64,000 bases of DNA, taken from the NCBI RefSeq assembly GCF_003986955.1, contig NZ_PIPN01000006.1:124001-188000 (forward strand), in the 5' to 3' direction. Under the pieces are notes generated by a model. The model was not told the origin of the DNA. It worked only from the letters and a program-made list of their open reading frames with translations, and did not search any database. The stretch is from Aliidiomarina sedimenti (GTDB lineage Bacteria > Pseudomonadota > Gammaproteobacteria > Enterobacterales > Alteromonadaceae). Of the stretch, positions 35,969 through 44,928 are shown piece after piece (position 1 is the first letter of the stretch; each line of letters begins with the position of its first letter). The position numbers and the translations under genes were made by a program.

Positions 35969-37537
35969 TTAATCAACATACAAATCAAGGGCTTCTGCAC
36001 GTACCTCTTGCAACCAGAAGCGAAGCTCATGATCAAGCCGCCGGTCTGACTCAAGTAACACAAAATCCTCGTCAATGCGCTGCATGAAGTTTAGCAACTG
36101 CTCGCTCGCCGGCACCCCTGACTCAAACTGCAAGCGTAACTGAGAGGCCTGCCAGGCCGCCAGCATGGTCGCTACCACCACCTGCTCGGTCAGCTCAAGT
36201 ACGCGCATAGCATCGCGGGCGGCAATGGTGCCCATGCTGACTTTGTCCTGATTATGGCACTCGGTTGAGCGCGAAAACACTGACGCCGGCATGGTATGTT
36301 TCAACGCTTCTGCGGCCCAGGCTGAACACCCAATCTGCACCGCTTTAAAGCCATGGTTAATGCTCGCTTCGGCACCGGTTGCAGCCGATAAATTAGCGGC
36401 TAACCCATTGTTGGTTCGGGCGTCGAGCATCAGCGCCATTTGCCGGTCATGCAAATCAGCCAGGTTGGCGACCAGCGTTTTCAGGGTGTCCATCGCCATA
36501 GCGATATGGCCACCGTAAAAATGACCGCCGTGCAACACACGCTCGCCAACCGGATCGATAATCGGGTTGTCGTTGGCACTATTCAGCTCATTTTCAATGG
36601 TGTGCTGTAAAAACGGCAGGGTATCGCATAACACGCCAATAATGTGTGGCGCACAGCGCAATGAGTATCTGTCCTGCAGGCGTGCGGTGTTGCGCGACGC
36701 TTCAGTATCCAGCAAGTCTTCGCGCAGCCAGGCCGCTACCTGCTGTTGCCCGGCATGGGGTTTAACCGCAAACAAAGTTTCATCAAAATGGTACGGATTA
36801 CCAGCCACACCAACACAAGCCAGCGCGGTAACCCGGGTCGACAGTCGGCTGAGGTAGTCTGCACGACGCCAGGCTAAACAGGCAATGGCGGTCATCACCG
36901 CAGTGCCGTTCATAATGGCGAGGGCTTCTTTGGGCTTTAACTGGTAGGGATCGACACCCAGCTGCGCGAAGGCATCGGCTGCCAGCATGGTCTGCCCGCG
37001 AAAGGTGACTTCGCGTTCACCGATCAAGGCGCCAGCGACATAGGACAGTGGGGTTAAGTCACCACTGGCGCCCACGCTGCCTTCCTGGGGGATCAAGGGC
37101 AAAATATTGTGCTTGAGCATTAGCGCCAGGTATTTAAGCAGTTCCATGCTGACCCCGGAATATCCCTGAGTCAGCGAGCAAAGCCGCACCGCCAGAATGG
37201 CGCGGGTTTCGGTCGCCGAGAACATGTCGCCTAAGCCACAGCCATGAAAACGAGTCAGGTTCACTGGTAACGCGCTGGTCAACGCTTGCGGCACCGCCAC
37301 GGTGCAACTGTCGCCATAGCCTGTGGTTACGCCGTAAACGGCGCCCTCGTCATGCAGCAGACGCTGAATAAACTGTTCACCGGCGTGAATTCGCTGCGCA
37401 AATTCGTCTTGCTCGCTAATCACTGCATCGGCCCGCTCAAAGGCTATAGCGACCACATCCTCAATGGTTAAGCGCTGTTCACCGAAGACCACCACGGGCT
37501 TACTATTCTGGGACTTATTGCTCAGGTTTTCGGTCAC
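35969..37537 (-). CDS. tal: Tyrosine ammonia-lyase (MIO family) of the PYP operon
   Basis: Aromatic amino-acid ammonia-lyase of 522 residues; makes p-coumarate from tyrosine. The MIO-forming triad is A157-S158-G159 in GSVGASGDLTPLSY. At the substrate-selectivity position it has F97-H98 rather than the Ser-His of histidine ammonia-lyases. Alone it could be called HutH, but there are no other histidine-use genes, and it overlaps by four bases (GTGA) the coumarate ligase of the PYP operon. Start is GTG at 37537. Product assignment rests on context plus the selectivity residues. Confidence 0.87.
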   Translation of the reverse strand: MTENLSNKSQNSKPVVVFGEQRLTIEDVVAIAFERADAVISEQDEFAQRIHAGEQFIQRLLHDEGAVYGVTTGYGDSCTVAVPQALTSALPVNLTRFHGCGLGDMFSATETRAILAVRLCSLTQGYSGVSMELLKYLALMLKHNILPLIPQEGSVGASGDLTPLSYVAGALIGEREVTFRGQTMLAADAFAQLGVDPYQLKPKEALAIMNGTAVMTAIACLAWRRADYLSRLSTRVTALACVGVAGNPYHFDETLFAVKPHAGQQQVAAWLREDLLDTEASRNTARLQDRYSLRCAPHIIGVLCDTLPFLQHTIENELNSANDNPIIDPVGERVLHGGHFYGGHIAMAMDTLKTLVANLADLHDRQMALMLDARTNNGLAANLSAATGAEASINHGFKAVQIGCSAWAAEALKHTMPASVFSRSTECHNQDKVSMGTIAARDAMRVLELTEQVVVATMLAAWQASQLRLQFESGVPASEQLLNFMQRIDEDFVLLESDRRLDHELRFWLQEVRAEALDLYVD

Positions 37538-38799
37538 GAATTGTTATCCATTAAGTCCCAGTCGATTTCTTTGCCAAGGCCGTTTACCGGCACCTGGTTG
37601 GCCAGGGTGTAACGTTTAGGCAGCTCGTTTGCTGACAAGTGACGACCGGCCCAGGCATGCACCTCGGCGACTAAATTCGTTGCCTGTGACTCACTGACCT
37701 CGGCGCCAACCACCAACAAGGCTTTTAAACCACGGCTGTTGTCGTCGGCAAGCAAGCGAACTCTGGCGTCATCCACCTGGGGGTGGCGAGCCAGCTGTTC
37801 GGCAATCCGGGCTGGAAACACATTAACGCCGTTAACTGACACCGCGTCATCAACCCGCCCCTGCGGGCGAAAGTATTCATGATCAGCCCAGTCGACGCGG
37901 TCCAGCAAACTGACCGAGCGGTTTAACTGCTGGTCAAACAAGGTGTCAGCGCCATCCGCGCGCCAGCGAGGTAATAACTTGTATGGCATCGCGGAAGAAC
38001 TGCGCACGCCGATGCCTGAGGTATCGGTACTGCCATACACCTCAATAAAGCGCTCGATGCCCTGCTCTTTTAGACTGTCGATGGTGTGTGCCGGGCACGG
38101 GCCCGTGGAGCAAACCATGGCAACCCCAGCGGGGAACTGCTGCACCCGTTGCTCGATTTGCTGCAAGGCAGAAGGAAAACCGATGATCAAATCGCCGGTT
38201 TCAAGCTGTCCGCCGTGCACAGTCGCAAAACTGCGCAACCCGCGAACCACTGGCAGGTCGAGTAGCTCAGGCAGCAATACCGAGAATAAAAACCCGTAAA
38301 TATGATGGGCGGGGGTCAGGCTTAACAGGCGTTTTGGTTTGGTTGGTAAGCTCTGTACATAGTCGGCGAAAAACTGCGCTTCTGCGGTCAGTGTCTGCCA
38401 GCTATGAATAAACGGTTTGGGGCTTCCGGTGGAACCCGAGGTGGTAAAGCAAATGTCGCAAGCCGCTACATCCCGGCTTTTTAGCACCACATCGGCCCAA
38501 TCGCCGAGGGTGTGTACCCGCAACAGGTAGTCTTCCAGACCACTGCTTTGCAGCTGGAAGAAACTGACCACGCGGGTAGCTAGGGCCATCCACTCGAATG
38601 AGTCGACGACCACTTCAAGTAATTCATTCGCGCTGCCATCGTCAGGGCGCCGGTCTGGCAGGGTAATAATCGTCTCAGCCTGCCATTGAGCACCCTTCAG
38701 TAAACCAGCATCGCCCTTGCGAAGCTGCGCCAGTTCATCGGCAATAAGTGCGCCGAGCACTGCAATGACGGCGCTTTTCGATAAGGTCTGCTGGTTCAT
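37534..38799 (-). CDS. pcl: p-Coumarate:CoA ligase of the PYP operon
   Basis: AMP-forming acyl-CoA synthetase of 421 residues. The P-loop is TSGSTGSPKP (120-129), with EVYGSTDTSGIG and YFRPQGRVDDAVSVNGVNVFP as the adenylate and hinge motifs. At 421 residues it is shorter than plant 4CL (about 540), which fits the compact ligases linked to PYP genes. It activates p-coumarate to the CoA thioester that acylates the PYP cysteine. It sits 11 bp after pyp. Confidence 0.87.
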   Translation of the reverse strand: MNQQTLSKSAVIAVLGALIADELAQLRKGDAGLLKGAQWQAETIITLPDRRPDDGSANELLEVVVDSFEWMALATRVVSFFQLQSSGLEDYLLRVHTLGDWADVVLKSRDVAACDICFTTSGSTGSPKPFIHSWQTLTAEAQFFADYVQSLPTKPKRLLSLTPAHHIYGFLFSVLLPELLDLPVVRGLRSFATVHGGQLETGDLIIGFPSALQQIEQRVQQFPAGVAMVCSTGPCPAHTIDSLKEQGIERFIEVYGSTDTSGIGVRSSSAMPYKLLPRWRADGADTLFDQQLNRSVSLLDRVDWADHEYFRPQGRVDDAVSVNGVNVFPARIAEQLARHPQVDDARVRLLADDNSRGLKALLVVGAEVSESQATNLVAEVHAWAGRHLSANELPKRYTLANQVPVNGLGKEIDWDLMDNNS

Positions 38800-38810
38800 T
38801 GGCGGTCCGC

Positions 38811-39188
38811 TTACAGGCGTTTCACGAAGACCCAGTATGAGTCGCCGGCCAACGCTTTTTTCATATGAACTTTTACTTTGGTTGGCTTCATTTCATAATC
38901 GAAGGTGTATTCGAACATGGTGTTAAGTGAGCCGCTTTTAACGCCTTCATCAAAGCGTCCTTTAAACTCAGGGCTGTTGGTGCAAGGTGCGATGTCACGG
39001 AAGAAGCTTTTGCCGATAACCTTAGACGGGTCACGACCGGTGATGTCACCCTCTGCCGCGTTGTACTGCTGAATCAAGCCATTAGCGTCGAGTTGAATCG
39101 CGCCAAATGCGACGTTATCCAGTTGGTTCTTATCCATGTTAGCGAGTGTGTTTTCAATGTCGCCACTACCAAATTGAACGATTTCCAT
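38811..39188 (-). CDS. pyp: Photoactive yellow protein
   Basis: Blue-light photoreceptor of 125 residues, a single PAS domain, the same length as the Halorhodospira halophila protein. All chromophore residues sit at the reference numbers: Y42, E46, T50, R52, the p-coumaroyl attachment site C69 (APCTNSPEF), F96, Y98 and M100. It binds p-coumaric acid as a thioester and photocycles via trans-cis isomerisation. The ATG at 39188 follows AGGAG; an upstream in-frame start would add 20 unrelated residues. First gene of the pyp-pcl-tal operon. The downstream signalling partner is not evident. Confidence 0.97.
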   Translation of the reverse strand: MEIVQFGSGDIENTLANMDKNQLDNVAFGAIQLDANGLIQQYNAAEGDITGRDPSKVIGKSFFRDIAPCTNSPEFKGRFDEGVKSGSLNTMFEYTFDYEMKPTKVKVHMKKALAGDSYWVFVKRL

Positions 39189-39334
39189 GTAATTCTCCTG
39201 AAGTGTATTAACGTCATGTAATAGGACAATACAGCATATTTGGATCAATGAAATCGAACTTTTATTACTTTCAACCTAATACGAAGCGCTGGCTGGTCTT
39301 TGCCGATGTGCGTTATCCTAAGTCAGCGCGCGTT

Positions 39335-39400
39335 TTTGCAAGCTGCTTGCACAGAACTTACACCGCATTTGCACTGCATTTGCACTCCATTTGCAAAACA
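39335..39400. repeat. Six 11-bp phased repeats in the pyp/dehydrogenase promoter
   Basis: Consecutive 11-bp units: TTTGCAAGCTG, CTTGCACAGAA, CTTACACCGCA, TTTGCACTGCA, TTTGCACTCCA, TTTGCAAAACA. The core YTTRCAm recurs at an exact one-helical-turn period, so all cores face the same side of the DNA. The last unit contains the -35 of the rightward promoter. The arrangement resembles tandem sites for OmpR/PhoB-type regulators, but the core is not a Pho box. Confidence 0.8.
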
Positions 39401-39418
39401 AAAACGCCCCAGTATAAA
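39391..39418 (+). promoter_or_regulatory. Promoter of the 2-hydroxyacid dehydrogenase
   Basis: -35 TTGCAA (39391-39396), 16-bp spacer, -10 TATAAA (39413-39418), 17 bp before the ATG, so the leader is very short. The -35 is part of the phased repeat array. Confidence 0.5.
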
Positions 39419-39435
39419 TCACACGGAGCCAAACT

Positions 39436-40386
39436 ATGAAAGGTGTAATCCTTGATGCCGCCAGCCTGGGCACAGATGTCGATTTCAGCTCGCTGGAAGA
39501 CCAACTAACCGAACTGGTAACCTGGCCAGCCACTACCCCCGATGAGGCCGCTGAGCGTATTGAGGACGCTGAGGTGGTAATCACCAACAAAGTGCAGCTA
39601 ACCCGGGAATTATTACAGCAGGCTCCTAAACTAAGGCTTATCTGTGTGCTCGCTACCGGTACCAACAATATCGACCTCGACGCTGCTGACGAGCTTGGCA
39701 TTGCTGTACGTAACGTTGCCGCCTACGGCACCGCCAGCGTCGCTCAGCACACATTAATGATGATGCTTAGCCTGACGACCCGTCAGCCTCAATACCAGAG
39801 TGCCGTTGCCGCAGGTGAATGGCAAAAAGCGAAAATGTTTTGTCTGATGGACTACCCGGTGATACAGCTGCAGGGCAAAACTCTGGTCATTGTCGGTCAC
39901 GGCGAACTCGGTCAGGCCGTCGCCCGGCTTGCCGAAGCTTTTGGTATGCAAATAGAAGTAGCTGCCCGCCCGGGCCGCAGTGACGACCCGCGACCAAGCC
40001 TGGACGACTTGCTCCCCCAGGCTGATGTTATCTCCTTTCATTGCCCGCTCACCGACGTTACGCGTGATCTTCTCAACAAACAAAGGTTCGCCCGCTGCAA
40101 ACCCTCGTTGCTGGTTCTCAACGCGGCCCGTGGTGGCATCGTGAATGAAAAGGACGCCATCGACGCTCTGCGTAACGGTCAAATCGGCGGGCTCGCTGTT
40201 GACGTCTTAAGCGAAGAACCACCGCGCCACGGCAACCCACTACTCGACGCCATGAATGAGCGCCTCAACCTGATCGTCACTCCGCACAGTGCCTGGCTCG
40301 CCCCCGAAGCACGCCAGCGCATCGTCGAGCTAACCGCCACCAACATCGCGGAGTTTAAAAAGAAGGATTCGCGGACAGAGACATAA
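39436..40386 (+). CDS. D-2-hydroxyacid dehydrogenase (glycerate/hydroxypyruvate type)
   Basis: NAD(P)-dependent dehydrogenase of 316 residues. The nucleotide loop is VGHGELGQAVA, and the catalytic set is Arg in NAARGGIVNE, Glu in DVLSEEPP and His in TPHSAW. Closest in style to glycerate dehydrogenase/hydroxypyruvate reductase (HprA). GGAG lies upstream of the ATG. It diverges from the pyp operon, with the 11-bp repeat array in between. It is convergent with the nuclease-like gene with a 1-bp gap. Confidence 0.85.
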   Translation: MKGVILDAASLGTDVDFSSLEDQLTELVTWPATTPDEAAERIEDAEVVITNKVQLTRELLQQAPKLRLICVLATGTNNIDLDAADELGIAVRNVAAYGTASVAQHTLMMMLSLTTRQPQYQSAVAAGEWQKAKMFCLMDYPVIQLQGKTLVIVGHGELGQAVARLAEAFGMQIEVAARPGRSDDPRPSLDDLLPQADVISFHCPLTDVTRDLLNKQRFARCKPSLLVLNAARGGIVNEKDAIDALRNGQIGGLAVDVLSEEPPRHGNPLLDAMNERLNLIVTPHSAWLAPEARQRIVELTATNIAEFKKKDSRTET

Positions 40387-40387
40387 C

Positions 40388-42265
40388 CTACAAATTTTTT
40401 GCAATTAACTCCGCTTTCAGCAAGCCGCCTTTGGTAAAAAGCTTAGGAGAAAAATTGGGCTTTCGTTTCGTCGTGTAAGCGTTGTGAATTTGCTTCAGGC
40501 CATCAGCGGTTAGCAACGAGATGTTTACTTCCGTATCCATTTCTGCGGACTCAATAAAGTCTTTTGAAAAAGTCGGCGCGATAATCAATACTTGCGCGAC
40601 GCGTCTTCCCTGGTTCTCACAGCGCTTGGCGTAAGCCTTTACCTGACGGGAGGTCGTCGAGTATTTAGCAAAATCGCCGTTTTTAAAGGTTTTGGCCTCA
40701 CCGATAATTACATCATCATCACTAATAGAAATAATGATGTCGGCCTTATCTTTCGCGGTATTTATCGACTTTCGGAGTTCTTCATCAATATTGAGATCAA
40801 GCTCTTCCAGAATCGTTTTCGCAGCTTCTTCAAACTTACTACCGATATCTGACTCAGCGATATCAATACCGGCCTGCTTCAAGCCTGCCAAGTCTCGACA
40901 TGCCAATAGTGCAAAATTCTCAATTAATTTATCATTCGCACTGGCAAATGCTTCTAAAACCAAGGCTCTTGGATTACCCCGTTTAGACAGTTTAAGCACA
41001 TCACGTACACGCTTCACTTCATCATTACTAAGCAAATAAAGGACGTCATGCGGTGTGATAGACAACGCGCGCAATCGTTCTGTGTTGATATCTTCAATAT
41101 CCTCCAACTCAAATTCACGTCTTATCCGCTGAGTCAGACTTTCCGATTTGCCGTCAGGAGAAACACCTTCAAAATTGGTTTCCAACGTATCAAACATTTC
41201 TTTGTACCCACTCGCACTTAAGGCTACAAACTCTCGCTCGCTGGCACCCTGCAATTCGTGGATCAGAATATTAATACGATCATCAAGCGTGGTTCCAAGA
41301 CGGTCGACATCCATATCCAAATCGTCCATCAACTGCTTTAAACGCTCTTTGCGCTTGTTCAGGCCCTCGTCATTATCAAACAGATCTGTCGCTAAAATAC
41401 TTCTAATATCGATGCCTGACTGTTGAATAGTATGAATCTTTTCGACTCGCGAAACGCCGCGAATACGCTTGCCGTAAGCTTTTAGAATATTTGATAATTC
41501 CGCATCACTAAAACAGCGTAAGACCCTCAACATATGCTTATCCGCCAGGGTTTTACCTTGTAGTTCGTTCAGCAAAGCCACTAGTTCATCCGCTATTAAC
41601 ACCTCGGAGCGCTTTCGATTGATGAATACGAGCCCCATTTCACGTAATGTCTGCAAACAATCATCCACTGTGTTTGCTTCAGCTCTCACAGGTTCAAAGA
41701 GGTGCTCGACAGCAATAACTTCGTCACGAGAAATCTTAAGATGTTTAGCCAATTGATTAAGTATTGTTCGCTCATCATCAGAGATCTTTGCTTCTCGGTT
41801 AACGCGCAGATCGTTAGTAAAGGCCACTTCAAAACAATCCTTGAATATCTTTAACCTATGCTCTTTTCCAAAATCATCATGCTCACCATTGTCGGCAAGT
41901 AGCGCTTTAATATTTTGTGCCAAATGCTCAGTGGCTTCCCGCTCACGAGAGTAAAGCTGTTCAAGCCATGCTACTCGCGCGATGCTGTTACCGTCTCTAG
42001 TGAGGATGTTTAGCATTAAAGCTAACGAAGCTCCTGACATCTCCAGTTGCTCACGCACAAACTCTTTATAATGCGGTTTAATCACATGAAATAGCTGCGT
42101 AATTTCACTACCCGAAGCATCTTTTATTTGGCGATTCATTTTATCTAGTCGCTCGGTGAGACGCTCGTCACCGCGCTCTACTGAGCTGCAAAGTTTGTCC
42201 AGACAATTAATGAATTTAGATTTTTCTATTTGGTTTAGCGAGGCGAGAACTTGGTTCAGCTTCAT
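40388..42265 (-). CDS. Large protein with C-terminal PD-(D/E)XK nuclease-like domain
   Basis: A 625-residue soluble protein. Residues about 132-191 look like a TerB-type helical bundle (KISDDERTILNQLAKHLKIS), the middle is long and helical with a possible SAP-like segment near 258-290, and the C-terminal 120 residues have the PD-(D/E)XK pattern: D509 in KADIIIS, then E523-A-K525 in VIIGEAKTF, followed by a Gln/Tyr-rich helix and a hydrophobic strand VLIIAPTF. This is the core of restriction-type and repair nucleases. A stand-alone defence or DNA-repair enzyme is plausible but unproven; no partner gene is adjacent. Confidence 0.6.
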   Translation of the reverse strand: MKLNQVLASLNQIEKSKFINCLDKLCSSVERGDERLTERLDKMNRQIKDASGSEITQLFHVIKPHYKEFVREQLEMSGASLALMLNILTRDGNSIARVAWLEQLYSREREATEHLAQNIKALLADNGEHDDFGKEHRLKIFKDCFEVAFTNDLRVNREAKISDDERTILNQLAKHLKISRDEVIAVEHLFEPVRAEANTVDDCLQTLREMGLVFINRKRSEVLIADELVALLNELQGKTLADKHMLRVLRCFSDAELSNILKAYGKRIRGVSRVEKIHTIQQSGIDIRSILATDLFDNDEGLNKRKERLKQLMDDLDMDVDRLGTTLDDRINILIHELQGASEREFVALSASGYKEMFDTLETNFEGVSPDGKSESLTQRIRREFELEDIEDINTERLRALSITPHDVLYLLSNDEVKRVRDVLKLSKRGNPRALVLEAFASANDKLIENFALLACRDLAGLKQAGIDIAESDIGSKFEEAAKTILEELDLNIDEELRKSINTAKDKADIIISISDDDVIIGEAKTFKNGDFAKYSTTSRQVKAYAKRCENQGRRVAQVLIIAPTFSKDFIESAEMDTEVNISLLTADGLKQIHNAYTTKRKPNFSPKLFTKGGLLKAELIAKNL

Positions 42266-42389
42266 GGAATATCCCTATGTCTTGTTGTGTTGCTCTTCCA
42301 ATGTACAGCGGGCCTCTGTAAATGTATATATTTCGCACAGGAACGATGAAAGGCGTCTTTGCCCTCCTAATGGTCCCTGCGACTGCTCC

Positions 42390-43139
42390 TTAATCGTCTT
42401 TATCCGCCAGCGAGCCGAGGCAGAATTTGCATTCGCCGACGGCGGGGGCTGAGCTTTCGACGTAGCGGATTTTGCGCGAGGATTTGCTGCGTGTGCTGGA
42501 GACCTGATAAATACTGTCGCGGGCGGGTGGTTTGAAGCCAATGTACTGGCACACAGCACCATCGCCGCTATGGCCTTCTCCTTCCAGCACTGGGCGCACC
42601 AGTTCGCTGCCGTGATCGAGCTGGAACTGATTAAAGGCGTCTTTCAGCTCATTCAGACTGAGCATGAGGTCGGCAGACGGAGGTCCGCCTGTACCGCGAC
42701 CCAGCTGATCTTCGGTATAACACTCAGCCAGTAGCCAGCCGCCGGGTTTGAGCGACTTTTTAATCTGCTGGTACAAGCGAGGTCGCGCGTCACCCGGTAA
42801 GTGGCAAAAAATCATCACCACACCATCGTACTGGTTCTCCGGAAGCTCACACTCGGTCAGATCAGCGAGCTGAGTCTGAATCGTCACGCCGCGCTCTTCA
42901 GCCAGACGCTGGGCTTTATCCAGCCCGATCTGAGAAATATCGACCGCTGTCACATGCGCACCCAACTGCGCCAGATAAACGCTGTTGCGGCCTTCACCAT
43001 CGGCAAGGCATAACACATGCGCTGGCTTCTGTGGGTTCGCGGTGGCGAGTAAACGCTCAGCCTGGGCTCGCAGGAATTCATTGGGCTCAGTCCCGTAATG
43101 GTATTCACCCTTGTCGTAACGTTCGTCCCATTTGTTCAT
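42390..43139 (-). CDS. Class I SAM-dependent methyltransferase
   Basis: A 249-residue methyltransferase. Motif I is VLCLADGEGRNSVYLA, followed by VTAVDISQIGLDKA and the post-motif strand MIFCHLPG. It resembles TehB/thiopurine-type methyltransferases, in which the start MNKWDERY is typical. The last 45 residues are an added tail with Ser/Arg-rich spacer and a single CxxC (ECKFC), unusual for the family. Substrate unknown. Confidence 0.8.
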   Translation of the reverse strand: MNKWDERYDKGEYHYGTEPNEFLRAQAERLLATANPQKPAHVLCLADGEGRNSVYLAQLGAHVTAVDISQIGLDKAQRLAEERGVTIQTQLADLTECELPENQYDGVVMIFCHLPGDARPRLYQQIKKSLKPGGWLLAECYTEDQLGRGTGGPPSADLMLSLNELKDAFNQFQLDHGSELVRPVLEGEGHSGDGAVCQYIGFKPPARDSIYQVSSTRSKSSRKIRYVESSAPAVGECKFCLGSLADKDD

Positions 43140-43410
43140 GTCGGCCTTTCCTCCTAATAGCAGAGCGTACTAAGTTATTCGATTCTTATCTCTCGCAGCC
43201 CGGTACTTGTCATCTACACTTAGCTACTAAAGTCCTATAAGCAACCTAATCGGTATTTGCGACTTTGGTAATCGATTAGATTCATTTTCGCATAGTTCAA
43301 AAAAGAATATAGTTATAACCATAAAGATTAAGCGGCCTTACGGAGTTTTGCAATGCAAACCGTGAGGCGACTTTGAGACCATCATAAATAACCATACCGA
43401 GGTAACCCTT

Positions 43411-44040
43411 ATGAGTTTACGTATTGGCGATACCGCCCCCAACTTCGAGATTGAAACCACTAAAGGCAAGATCGACTTTCACGACTGGGCAAAAGGCAAA
43501 TGGGTCTTTTTCTTTAGCCACCCCGCCGACTACACCCCAGTCTGCACCACAGAAATGGGCCGCACCTCCCAGCTGGCCAATGAATTTGCCAAGCGTGGCG
43601 TGCTGCCTCTTGGCTTATCGACCGACACCGTCGATGAGCACTTAGGCTGGATCAGTGACATCAACGATACCCAGAATACCGATCTGGAATTTCCGATTGT
43701 GGCCGACAAAGGCAAGCGAGTAGCCGAGCTTTACGACATGATCCACCCGGGTGAAAGCGAAACCGCCACCGTACGTTCAGTCTTTATTATTGACCCAAAC
43801 CACAAGATTCGCCTGACCATGACCTACCCGATGGCGATTGGCCGTAACTTCGATGAAATTCTGCGGGTTATCGACGCGCTGCAATTTTCTGATGAGCACA
43901 ATGTGGCATGCCCGGCTGACTGGCGCCCGGGTGACAAGGTTATTATTAAACCCACGGTCAGCAACGATGACGCTGCTAAACTGTTCCCGCAGGGCTGGGA
44001 TGAAGTGCGCCCTTACTTGCGATTTACTGAAATCAAATAA
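43411..44040 (+). CDS. Peroxiredoxin, Prx6-like (1-Cys type)
   Basis: Thiol peroxidase of 209 residues that reduces H2O2 and organic peroxides. The peroxidatic Cys45 is in DYTPVCTTEMG with the conserved Thr and Pro; the long C-terminal arm (ACPADWRPGDKVI) is typical of the Prx6 subfamily. Promoter sequence lies in the 270-bp gap upstream, which also holds a 7-bp inverted repeat (CTAATCG ... CGATTAG, 43246-43279) of unknown use. A strong terminator follows. Confidence 0.93.
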   Translation: MSLRIGDTAPNFEIETTKGKIDFHDWAKGKWVFFFSHPADYTPVCTTEMGRTSQLANEFAKRGVLPLGLSTDTVDEHLGWISDINDTQNTDLEFPIVADKGKRVAELYDMIHPGESETATVRSVFIIDPNHKIRLTMTYPMAIGRNFDEILRVIDALQFSDEHNVACPADWRPGDKVIIKPTVSNDDAAKLFPQGWDEVRPYLRFTEIK

Positions 44041-44053
44041 CGCCCTCAACGCT

Positions 44054-44087
44054 AAAACGCCGCTTCCATTTCAGGAAGCGGCGTTTT
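44054..44087 (+). terminator. Terminator between peroxiredoxin and hsp20 genes
   Basis: 14-bp perfect stem AAAACGCCGCTTCC / GGAAGCGGCGTTTT with loop ATTTCA. Works for both convergent genes. Confidence 0.93.
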
Positions 44088-44123
44088 CAGTTCTGGTCTC
44101 TGCAGGTTCTAAAAAACTGACTG

Positions 44124-44675
44124 TTAAGCAATTGGAATTTCCGAGGCAGCGCTTTCCTTGCCTTTGACTCGTTTAATCTCGATCTTCAGTACGCCGTCAT
44201 TAAATGATGCTTTGATGCTCTTGCTATCAATATCATCAGGCAGGGTCAAGGTTCGCGCGAAGCTGCCATAGCTGCGCTCTATGCGATGGTACTTGCCCTC
44301 TTCACCTGACTTTGACTCGTGCTTTTTCTCACCGCTGATGGATAATAAATTGCCCTCAAGGTTCAGTTTCAAATCGTTCTTGCTAACCCCAGGCAGTTCC
44401 ACCGACAGCTCGTAGTGATCCGCATGCTCCTGAATATCAAGGTTCGGTCGCAACAGCGCCGACCCGTTCCAGAGTGATTCATGTTTCGCCCCACGGTCAA
44501 ACAGATCCGGCACATTCAACGAGCGAAAGGTGTCTGCAAACAAACGATCAATATCACGATGAAAACGCGCAATCGGGTGGGTTTCACTACCGTCGCTGAC
44601 CGCCTGCTTTTGTTCTTCATGCTTGTTCCAGTTCCACGGCGCAAGTTTTGATTCCGACCAAGACTTCTGGCTCAT
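44124..44675 (-). CDS. Small heat-shock protein, Hsp20/alpha-crystallin family
   Basis: ATP-independent holdase of 183 residues. The alpha-crystallin domain spans about 75-170, with VELPGVSKNDLKLNL and the ASFNDGVLKIEIKR strand near the end; the C-terminal IPIA supplies the IxI/V oligomer motif. Ribosome site GAGGAGG is strong. A sigma-32-like promoter lies about 100 bp upstream. Confidence 0.93.
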   Translation of the reverse strand: MSQKSWSESKLAPWNWNKHEEQKQAVSDGSETHPIARFHRDIDRLFADTFRSLNVPDLFDRGAKHESLWNGSALLRPNLDIQEHADHYELSVELPGVSKNDLKLNLEGNLLSISGEKKHESKSGEEGKYHRIERSYGSFARTLTLPDDIDSKSIKASFNDGVLKIEIKRVKGKESAASEIPIA

Positions 44676-44772
44676 GGTAAACCTCCTCTATATTCATCTG
44701 TGTTTTAAGGGTGCTTGATAACTGAGAGGCCCGCCTGCAAACTCACAGCAGAGCCTCTAGCCTCAACTATTT

Positions 44773-44800
44773 ATATAGAGTGTTTTTTGTACAACTCAAG
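44773..44800 (-). promoter_or_regulatory. Heat-shock (sigma-32) promoter of hsp20
   Basis: Minus strand CTTGAG (44800-44795), 14-bp spacer, CTCTATAT (44780-44773). The RpoH consensus is CTTGAAA with about 14 bp to CCCCATnT. Confidence 0.65.
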
Positions 44801-44928
44801 CAGAGGTCATGCATTGTTTGGCCCTTATCAATAATGCGCCTCCCGGGCTGCCGGTGAGTATGCAATGGGAAGATGAATGATGAATTCGTTTATACTGAGT
44901 ACTCAGCTTCTTAGTCGCCACAACGGGA

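Noticed and set aside
35969-37537. Histidine ammonia-lyase (HutH) of histidine breakdown
   Set aside because: Same fold, but no other hut gene is present, the selectivity pair is Phe-His, and it overlaps the coumarate ligase of the PYP operon.
43246-43279. OxyR site before the peroxiredoxin
   Set aside because: The CTAATCG/CGATTAG arms do not match the ATAG-n7-CTAT OxyR pattern and are too far apart.
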